Shown here: positions 30,989 through 36,672 of the stretch, one piece after another | Layout of the letters: each line of letters begins with the position of its first letter | Position numbering within the stretch: position 1 is the stretch's first letter | Assembly: GCA_003671275.1 (NCBI GenBank) | Contig: QWPB01000156.1 | Span: 1 to 36,672 of the forward strand | Direction: 5' to 3' | DNA: 36,672 nucleotides | Origin: Planctomycetota bacterium | Lineage (GTDB): Bacteria > Planctomycetota > Planctomycetia > Planctomycetales > Planctomycetaceae | The notes under the pieces: model-generated | What the model was told of the DNA's origin: nothing | What the model saw: the letters and a program-made list of their open reading frames with translations, nothing else | The model's database searches: none | Translations under genes and position numbers: made by a program

Positions 30989-32533
30989 ATGCCTTCTTCG
31001 CCTGAATCCCACCGCATTCCCGCCGCCCAATACGTGCGAATGTCGACCGAACATCAACAGTATTCGACGACGAACCAGGAGGACATCATCCAGGAATATG
31101 CCGTCGCCCGCGGCTATGAAATCGTCCGCACCTATGCCGATGAAGGAAAAAGCGGCCTCAATGTGGCTGGGCGGGAAGCATTGCGACGAATGATCGACGA
31201 CGTGCAGACGAAGAATGCTGGGTACTCGGCGATTCTCGTGTACGACATCAGCCGCTGGGGGCGTTTTCAGGACGCGGACGAAAGCGCCTATTACGAATAT
31301 CTCTGCAAGCGATCAGGAATCGATGTTCACTACTGTGCAGAGCAATTCGAAAATGATGGAGCACCCACTTCGACGATCATCAAAAGCGTCAAACGGGCGA
31401 TGGCTGGCGAATACAGCCGTGAGCTGTCTTCCAAAGTGTTCAAGGGACAGTGCCGATTGATCGAACTTGGCTATCGCCAGGGTGGTGCCCCGGGATTCGG
31501 CTTCCGCCGGATGCTCATTAACCAATCTGGCGAAGCCAAGGGGGAGTTGAGCCGGGGCGAATACAAGAGTTTGCAGACAGATCGTGTGGTCCTGGTTCCG
31601 GGCCCCGAAGACGAAGTGCAACTCGTGCGACGGATTTACCGCCGATTCGTTGACGAAGGGAAGCCAGAGTCTGAGATCGCAGAGGAGCTCAATGCCGAGG
31701 GAATTCTCACCGACTTCGGTCGACCCTGGAATCGCGGTACGATTCAGCAGGTGCTGACGAATGAAAAATACATTGGGAACAATGTCTACAATCGCGCCTC
31801 CTTCAAACTGAAGAAGAAGCATGTCGAAAACGCTCCGGAAATCTGGGTCCGTAAGGACGGTGCGTTCCCGGCGCTGGTGGCACCGGACCAGTTCTTCGTG
31901 GCACGAGGCATCATTCAAGAACGGAATCGTCGGATGTCTGACGACGACATGCTCGGGAAGCTGCGATCCCTGGCAGCTGAACATGTTACGCTCTCTGGCC
32001 AAGTGATTGATGCCGCCGATGGCATGCCACTGAGTGCCGCCTACCGGTCTCGGTTCGGAAGTCTCTTGAAAGCATACCAACTGGCCGGTTATCGCCCGAC
32101 ACGCGATTTCGACTATGTGGACATCAACCGTCGCATTCGTGCCGCTCAGCCGCCGCTCATGACTGACCTCGTCAATCGACTGACACAAATGGGAGCCACC
32201 GTGTCGCGAGATGCTAGTTCCGGTCTGATGCTCATTAACGGCGAGTACAGTGCCCAACTTGTCTTGTCTCGCTGTCGACAGACTGCCTCTGGATCACTTC
32301 GCTGGAAGGTGGAGTTTGAGGGAAGAATTGCACCAGACATCACCATCCTGGGGCGAATGGACGAGTCGAACGAGAATCCCGTGGACTACTACCTACTTCC
32401 GGTCATGGATATTTCCAGTCCCCGGTTGATGTTGTGTGAGACAAACGGAGCTCACTTGGACACATACCAGTTTGAATCACTGGACTTTTTTACATCACTG
32501 GCGGGTCGGCGGCGGATCGAGGTGGCAGCATGA
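30989..32533 (+). CDS. Large serine recombinase of the recombinase-ParB-ParB module
   Basis: 514 residues. The resolvase domain begins AAQYVRMSTEHQQYSTTNQ, with the catalytic Ser in RMS (about residue 18) and the Arg-bearing VYDISRWGRFQD. The Recombinase domain is seen in IYRRFVDEGKPESEIAEEL and QVLTNEKYIGNNVYNR. Unlike the phage integrase, the C-terminal 200 residues lack a CxxC zinc ribbon and instead form an unfamiliar mixed region (LPVMDISSPRLML). AGGA lies 9 bases before the ATG at 30989. Its stop overlaps the next start (ATGA). The partners are two ParB-like proteins, which is not the setting of a normal phage integrase. Target and reaction are unknown. Confidence 0.85.
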   Translation: MPSSPESHRIPAAQYVRMSTEHQQYSTTNQEDIIQEYAVARGYEIVRTYADEGKSGLNVAGREALRRMIDDVQTKNAGYSAILVYDISRWGRFQDADESAYYEYLCKRSGIDVHYCAEQFENDGAPTSTIIKSVKRAMAGEYSRELSSKVFKGQCRLIELGYRQGGAPGFGFRRMLINQSGEAKGELSRGEYKSLQTDRVVLVPGPEDEVQLVRRIYRRFVDEGKPESEIAEELNAEGILTDFGRPWNRGTIQQVLTNEKYIGNNVYNRASFKLKKKHVENAPEIWVRKDGAFPALVAPDQFFVARGIIQERNRRMSDDDMLGKLRSLAAEHVTLSGQVIDAADGMPLSAAYRSRFGSLLKAYQLAGYRPTRDFDYVDINRRIRAAQPPLMTDLVNRLTQMGATVSRDASSGLMLINGEYSAQLVLSRCRQTASGSLRWKVEFEGRIAPDITILGRMDESNENPVDYYLLPVMDISSPRLMLCETNGAHLDTYQFESLDFFTSLAGRRRIEVAA

Positions 32534-33426
32534 ACACAGAACTTGATCTCCAGATCCGCTTGATTCCCGTCAAGCAAATCATCGTGTTGAACTCGCGAGA
32601 ACGCGGCAAGAAGAAATTCGCTCAGATCGTGGCCAACATCGGAAAACTCGGTCTAAAGCGTCCAGTCACCGTTTCGCCTGCGGAAACCAAAAACGGTCAA
32701 GCCATGTACCATCTCGTGTGCGGGCAGGGTCGCCTGGAGGCCTACGTGCAGCTCAAAGAGGAGTTCATTCCCGCACTGGTCATTGAAGGCACCAAGGAAG
32801 AGTTGCTCTTGATGAGCTTGGCCGAGAATGTCGCGCGTCGCCAACATACCACGTTGGAACTCGTCCGAGAGATCACCACATTGAAGGAGCGAGGTTACTC
32901 CCATCCCGAGATTGCTGCGAAAACGGATCTCACGGTCACCTATGTGCGGGCCATCGTGCAGCTACTGGCAAAAGGCGAAGAGAAGCTACTACAAGCCGTC
33001 GAGAAGGGTCAGATCCCGGTGAGTGTCGCGATCACGATCGCCACCTCGGATGACAAAGGCATCCAGCGAGCGTTGACAGAGGCATACGAACGGAACGATC
33101 TACGCGGAAAGGCACTGCTGCGGGCACGCCGTTTGATCGAGAACCGCCGCGTCCGTGGAAAAGGAATTCGTGGTGGGAAGAAGGCCACACCATTGCCACC
33201 GGTCTCCACCGACGAACTCCTAGAAACCTACCACAACGACACTCTCCGACAGAAGCTGACCGTCCAAAGGGCCAAGGTCTGTGAAACTCGACTTCTGTTT
33301 GCGACCGCCGCACTCAAACAACTCTTTCAGGATGAAAACTTCGTCACGTTGCTTCGAGCGGAAGGACTGGACTCGCTGCCGCAATACCTTGCCACTCAGA
33401 TCCTCGGTCAGGAATCCGCATCATGA
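32530..33426 (+). CDS. ParB/RepB-like protein 1 of the module
   Basis: 298 residues. The ParB N-terminal domain shows LIPVKQIIVLNSRERGKKKF, LGLKRPVTVSP, CGQGRLEAYVQL (the nucleotide-binding box, with Gly in place of the first Arg of GxRRxxA) and LAENVARRQHT. A helix-turn-helix follows (SHPEIAAKTDLTVTYVRAIV). The C-terminal 150 residues resemble the RepB-like domain of plasmid partition proteins. No ParA ATPase is encoded nearby, so ordinary partition is unlikely. It is coupled by ATGA to both the recombinase and ParB 2. It may guide the recombinase to DNA or hold a complex. Confidence 0.75.
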   Translation: MNTELDLQIRLIPVKQIIVLNSRERGKKKFAQIVANIGKLGLKRPVTVSPAETKNGQAMYHLVCGQGRLEAYVQLKEEFIPALVIEGTKEELLLMSLAENVARRQHTTLELVREITTLKERGYSHPEIAAKTDLTVTYVRAIVQLLAKGEEKLLQAVEKGQIPVSVAITIATSDDKGIQRALTEAYERNDLRGKALLRARRLIENRRVRGKGIRGGKKATPLPPVSTDELLETYHNDTLRQKLTVQRAKVCETRLLFATAALKQLFQDENFVTLLRAEGLDSLPQYLATQILGQESAS

Positions 33427-34319
33427 CATCTCAAATTCGATTGGCCTGTGAAACTTCGGTCGCTGTGGTTCCACTAGAACGCATCCGGCCAACACGTATC
33501 GTGGACCAGGCCACCAAGAAGTCTCGCAAGTACAAGTGCATTGAAGCCTCGATTCGGGAACTTGGATTGATTGAGCCGTTGGTCGTCCATCCTGAACGCA
33601 AGGGAGCGTCGAGCTTTATGTTACTCGACGGGCACATCCGGCTCGAAATCCTCAAGGATCTTGGGAATGATGGGGCAAAATGTCTCGTCGCCACGGATGA
33701 CGAAGCGTTCACTTACAATCACAAAGTCAATCGACTCTCCGCGATTCAGGAGCACTTCATGATCACTCGGGCCATCAAGAATGGCGTCAGCGAGGCTCGC
33801 ATGGCCCGCACGTTGAATATCGATCTCGCGTCTATCAAACAGAAACGTGATTTACTCGATGGGATTTGCCCGGAAGCGGTCGAACTCCTCCGTGACAAAG
33901 ATGTGCCCAGTGGGGCTTTGCGAGAACTCCGCAAAGTCAAACCGATGAGACAGATCGAAATGGCTGAACTCATCTGTGCTTCCCATACGTACTCCGCGAG
34001 TTACGCGAAGTGCTTGGTCATTGCGACGCCTCTGGAGCAACAGGTGGAACCAAATCGCCCGAATGATGTCCGTGGCCTCTCCGCCGAAGACATCGCCCGG
34101 ATGGAACACGAATTGGAAACCCTCAGCAAAGACTTCAAGATCATCGAAGAAACCCACGGCAAGAATACTTTGAATCTTGTGGTGGTGAACGGATATTTGA
34201 AACGACTGCTCGACAATGCTCGCATCGTCCGATTTCTGTCGCAGAATCACCACGAATTGCTCTTTGAATTTCAGAAGATCGCCGAGTCTCGCATGCTGCT
34301 GGATCCTATTGCCGATTGA
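33423..34319 (+). CDS. ParB/RepB-like protein 2 of the module
   Basis: 298 residues, the same length as ParB 1 but different in sequence. Features: LERIRPTRIVDQATKKSRKY, IRELGLIEPLVVHPE, LLDGHIRLEILKDLG (degenerate nucleotide box), YNHKVNRLSAIQEHFMI, then a helix-turn-helix (SEARMARTLNIDLASIKQKR) and a long RepB-type C-terminal helical domain. The loss of the double Arg suggests altered or absent CTP use. The start overlaps ParB 1 (ATGA). The stop at 34319 sits at the edge of the module, since the DNA beyond belongs to a broken methyltransferase gene on the other strand. Confidence 0.75.
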   Translation: MTSQIRLACETSVAVVPLERIRPTRIVDQATKKSRKYKCIEASIRELGLIEPLVVHPERKGASSFMLLDGHIRLEILKDLGNDGAKCLVATDDEAFTYNHKVNRLSAIQEHFMITRAIKNGVSEARMARTLNIDLASIKQKRDLLDGICPEAVELLRDKDVPSGALRELRKVKPMRQIEMAELICASHTYSASYAKCLVIATPLEQQVEPNRPNDVRGLSAEDIARMEHELETLSKDFKIIEETHGKNTLNLVVVNGYLKRLLDNARIVRFLSQNHHELLFEFQKIAESRMLLDPIAD

Positions 34320-35149
34320 GCCGGTTTCACCAAATCCCCCTTCACGTACACGATCTGGTGTTGGCGGTGCCAGTCGCTGGGGTAGAAGTTCTTGACTCGG
34401 CTGGATTCGAACAGGACGGGGCTGGGGAGGTACTTGGCTTGTTCGGGGCGGGTGTAGTACCAGAACGAGTTCGAGTTCCAGAACGAGACGTGGGTGGGAT
34501 CTTGGAATGCACCTCGGCCATCGGTGCTGGGGGTGAGGGTGAGGAACCAGCCGTTGGGGGTGAGGCAGCGGTGGGCCTCTTGCATGGTGTGGATGGGGTT
34601 GCGGAGGTGTTCGAGGGCGTCGTGGGCGCGGATGAGGCCGATTTCGCGGACTTCAAAGGGCCAGCGTTCGTTGAGGTCGGATGTGATGTCGGCACCTTGG
34701 AGGTCGATGGATTCGTAACCGGGGGCGGGGTCGATACCGCCACAGAGGTCGATCTTGCGGAGGCTGTTCAGGTCGCACCAGCGTTCGACGAGGGGGTAGA
34801 TGTACTGGTCGTGGATGTACAGCGTCTCAGTTTGGATGAATGCGTTCTGGTCGCCTCGGCAGGTGTTGGTCGGGTGAACGTGGTAGATGTAGAGGCAACG
34901 GTCGATGTGCTTCACGTTGCCGTGGATGTAGGACCGGCAAAGGAGGTCGTGATCGTCGAGGATGGCTCGTGAAGCGTCGTGGCCGCCGATGCGGTGGTAG
35001 AACGATGATCGCCAGGCCCGGACGTGGTTGGGAGCGAACCAGATCTTCGAGAATGACCAGGGGGATGGTTCGAACGCCACGCACTCGAACTGGGGCTGGC
35101 CATCCCAGGTGAACGGGCAATAGCGCCAGCCGAACTGCTCGTCGTATTT
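34320..35149 (-). pseudogene. Glycosyltransferase-methyltransferase fusion, truncated at both ends
   Basis: The N-terminal part (KYDEQFGWRYCPFTWDG, HVRAWRSSFYHRIGGHD, RCLYIYHVHPTNTC) is the C-terminal half of a GT2-type glycosyltransferase. A class I methyltransferase follows: KIDLCGGIDPAPGYESID (AdoMet loop), then IRAHDALEHLRNPIHTMQEA and GRGAFQDPTHVSFWN. The glycosyltransferase start is missing: at about 35150 the sequence joins a phage structural gene out of frame. The 3' end runs past KGDLVKP into ParB 2 DNA and stops at 34271. GC is higher than in the ParB genes. Such fusions occur in phages and bacteria that decorate surfaces. Here it is a broken piece. Confidence 0.7.
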
Positions 35150-35573
35150 CCGAGAAGTTGTAGATCGGGACATAGATGTCGACGCCTTCGACGTTGTCCT
35201 GAGTGACGCCGATCGCCCCGCCGAAGTTCGGAGCGGTCTTGCCGGGGACGGAGTAGCGGGCACTGGTCCCTCGTCCCTGAGTGATGTGTTGCGAGCCACC
35301 GCCGGTGTCGAACGAGAACGACGACTGCCCGGTCTCCGGTGGACTGGTTAGCCCATACCGCACCGTCCCTTCCCAGGTGTCTTCGGCGATTCGCTCGACA
35401 TGACTCGATTGGCGGACCAGCCCGGCGTACAACAAGGGTGAACCAGCGACGAGGGCACTCTTGGCCTCGGTATCGTCGTCCGTTCCTCGGATGATGTACC
35501 GCAGATCAGTCGACGCCCCCTCGCCCTGCGTCCCTTCGCGGCTGTCCCATTTTTCAGCAACGGTGATTGGCAT
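35150..35573 (-). pseudogene. 5' fragment of a phage structural protein gene
   Basis: About 141 residues from ATG 35573: MPITVAEKWDSREGTQGEG, RYIIRGTDDDTEAKSALVAG, ETGQSSFSFDTGGGSQHITQ and VEGVDIYVPIYNFSE. I associate this pattern with a conserved tail-region protein of planctomycete-type prophages, of unknown exact role. After NFSE the frame enters the glycosyltransferase fragment and becomes Arg/Pro-rich nonsense to 34827. It shows that a second, related prophage once lay here, and that it was broken at about 35150. Confidence 0.6.
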
Positions 35574-35668
35574 GGCAAGTCAGGTGAAGGGAGTATGGAG
35601 AAGTTGACACGTACCCGCTTCACCGCAAAGCTACGGAGAAGCTCGGACTCGCTTCTGCGTTCGAATCC

Positions 35669-36218
35669 ATGTTCACGAAGATCAGCCTCGTCATGTCCAC
35701 CACGATAAGCCAGTTCTGTTCGTTAGTCCGGCAACGCTCCGCAGAACACGCATCAGCTATGTTGCTTTTGTCCACTCGACCCGAATTGATGAGCCTTTCA
35801 TTTTCTATTCTGCGACAGGAGGTTGATTCGATGATTCGAGTCATCTTCATTTTGTCTCAGACTTCTGCTGCAGAACGAGAGGCATATGCCCACGCCACAC
35901 TGAGCGGTAGTCAGTGGGTGACGACTACACCAAATGGCAAGCAACGAAAGATTACCGACAAGGAAATGGTCGATCTTTCACAAACTCTCTACGGATGGGC
36001 ACAGTCTGTGTATAAGTTTGGATGCTCTTTCATTCACCTTTCCAACTTTCACAATCACCTTTCGAGCAACCCGTTCCGGAGCCTACCGCAGGCGGAAAGG
36101 GAAGCCATCTTGAACCACATGAGAAACTATCACGGCGGCCCTCTTGAGGATGACCCAACTATGGAGGTGATCGCCTCCTACCTTCCAAGAGTATTTGAGA
36201 AAATCTCCGATACCGCTC
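35669..36218 (+). CDS. Unknown helical protein, C-terminally truncated
   Basis: About 183 residues of likely true sequence. The N-terminal part (FTKISLVMSTTISQFCSLVR, MLLLSTRPELMSLSFSILRQ) is helical. Then comes a well-formed region: SAAEREAYAHATLSGSQWVT, LYGWAQSVYKFGCSFIHLSN, FHNHLSSNPF and TMEVIASYLPRVFEKISD. The spacing is reminiscent of HEPN-like helical bundles, but I see no clear Rx4-6H motif, so the function is unknown. At about 36218 the frame enters RusA DNA and stops at 36265. GC is lower than in the phage genes, which suggests a chromosomal or moron gene. Confidence 0.55.
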
Positions 36219-36219
36219 C

Positions 36220-36582
36220 CGGGTGCTCTCACTTCTCGCGGGGCGGGTTCAGCAGCCTCTTTTAGGTCCGCTGCAAGCGGAGCTGCATCTCTATCCCCCT
36301 GATCGACGACGACGCGATTGTGACAACTTTCAAAAAGGCGTTTGGGATTCGCTCCAGCACGCCGGGGTGTACCTCGACGACAGCCAGATTCGACGGTTGA
36401 TCATCGAGAAACATGACCCGACCGGTCCTCCTCGCGCGGAGGTCACGTTGCTGGAACTCTCTCCGAGGCCACAGGCACAGAAGGACACACCATGCACGCC
36501 CATGACATCATCGACGACTTTGAAGACGAGCGGGACGAGTACGACACGCTCATCGAGTCGGTCTCGCGTCCCCATGGCCTGA
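36220..36582 (+). pseudogene. Second RusA-like resolvase, N-terminally truncated
   Basis: The frame LSLLAGRVQQPLLGPLQAEL, then RRRDCDNFQKGVWDSLQHAG and VYLDDSQIRRLIIEK, matches RusA at 22767 to 23297 from its middle onward, with the catalytic DxDN and DD present. The N-terminal 40 or so residues, including the FPPSVNRYY start, are missing. As in the intact copy, the frame continues as a Ser/Thr/Arg-rich tail across the start of the next gene. It is a fragment of a related prophage and cannot be a whole enzyme. Confidence 0.7.
36492..36579 (+). pseudogene. Truncated relative of the small acidic gene that follows RusA
   Basis: MHAHDIIDDFEDERDEYDTL starts 12 codons after the RusA core ends and corresponds in place and acidity to the gene at 22669 to 22914. 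After ESVSRPHG the similarity stops near 36580, where TGACCCCATTTTCTGTACCA begins. The frame then runs on as Gly/Arg/Val-rich residues to the window edge. The break may be an insertion-sequence end or another recombination junction. Confidence 0.45.
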
Positions 36583-36672
36583 CCCCATTTTCTGTACCAA
36601 GGGCTATGAGAGTTGGGGTGGTAGGGGTTGGGCGGAGCCCAAGGGGCCGTTGTATGGCTGGAGCGGAGAAGC

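Noticed and set aside
32530-34319. Plasmid partition operon
   Set aside because: No ParA-type ATPase or centromere-like repeats are nearby, and both ParB-like genes are coupled to a recombinase instead.
34316-34972. A 218-codon plus-strand frame after ParB 2, rich in Val, Gly and Glu
   Set aside because: It is antisense to the methyltransferase fragment, which has a proper AdoMet-binding motif. It is not a further gene of the module.

Overview
The window is GC-rich and almost wholly viral or mobile in character. No rRNA or housekeeping gene is visible, and the only ordinary chromosomal landmark is one tRNA-Pro gene. Several families (an S1 protease with a C-terminal thioredoxin, a Mu gpT-like capsid, a lysine/alanine-rich winged-helix protein, DUF5664, DUF4406) are combinations I associate with prophages of Planctomycetota. 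That host assignment is an inference from memory of these families, not something the window proves.

Region 1, positions 1 to about 27,940, is one prophage read mainly on the minus strand. Its early end is on the right. There, two divergent sigma-like regulators share an operator-rich spacer. The plus-strand arm ends in a large serine recombinase whose last codons overlap the 3' end of tRNA-Pro(TGG), which marks an attachment-site edge. Leftwards come recombination genes (Sak4-like ATPase, DUF669, RusA), a helicase, nucleotide and phosphoesterase genes, a PrimPol primase (B), an antitoxin-like protein, a ParB-methyltransferase, a HEPN gene and other small plus-strand genes, and then the large terminase. 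The terminase is cut off after its ATPase core. The next recognisable head gene is a major capsid protein that has lost its N-terminal part. Where the rest of the terminase, the portal and the protease should lie, there is a roughly 4.6 kb segment. It carries a second, P4-type primase (A), a degenerate repeat array, an iteron and cruciform region, and a second antitoxin-like gene. After the capsid come a DUF2190 decoration protein, head-tail connector genes, a holin- or spanin-like protein, a YiiX-type peptidase and a membrane protease-thioredoxin fusion.

Region 2, about 28,000 to 30,150, is a scar zone: a transposase stub, a diverged fragment of the serine recombinase, and an SNF2 helicase of defence-locus type cut off exactly where it meets that fragment.

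Region 3, about 30,380 to 34,320, is a compact co-oriented module: a winged-helix regulator, a second large serine recombinase and two different ParB/RepB-like proteins. The last three are joined by 4-bp start/stop overlaps. Its right edge falls at the stop codon of the last gene and truncates a methyltransferase. It is the best candidate here for an uncharacterised system.

Region 4, about 34,320 to 36,672, is a string of broken phage-type genes: a glycosyltransferase-methyltransferase fragment joined to a phage structural fragment, a truncated unknown gene, and a second RusA/small-gene pair cut off near the end, possibly by an insertion sequence. The number of sharp gene-to-gene junctions suggests repeated recombination between related prophages. 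A mis-assembled contig cannot be ruled out from sequence alone.
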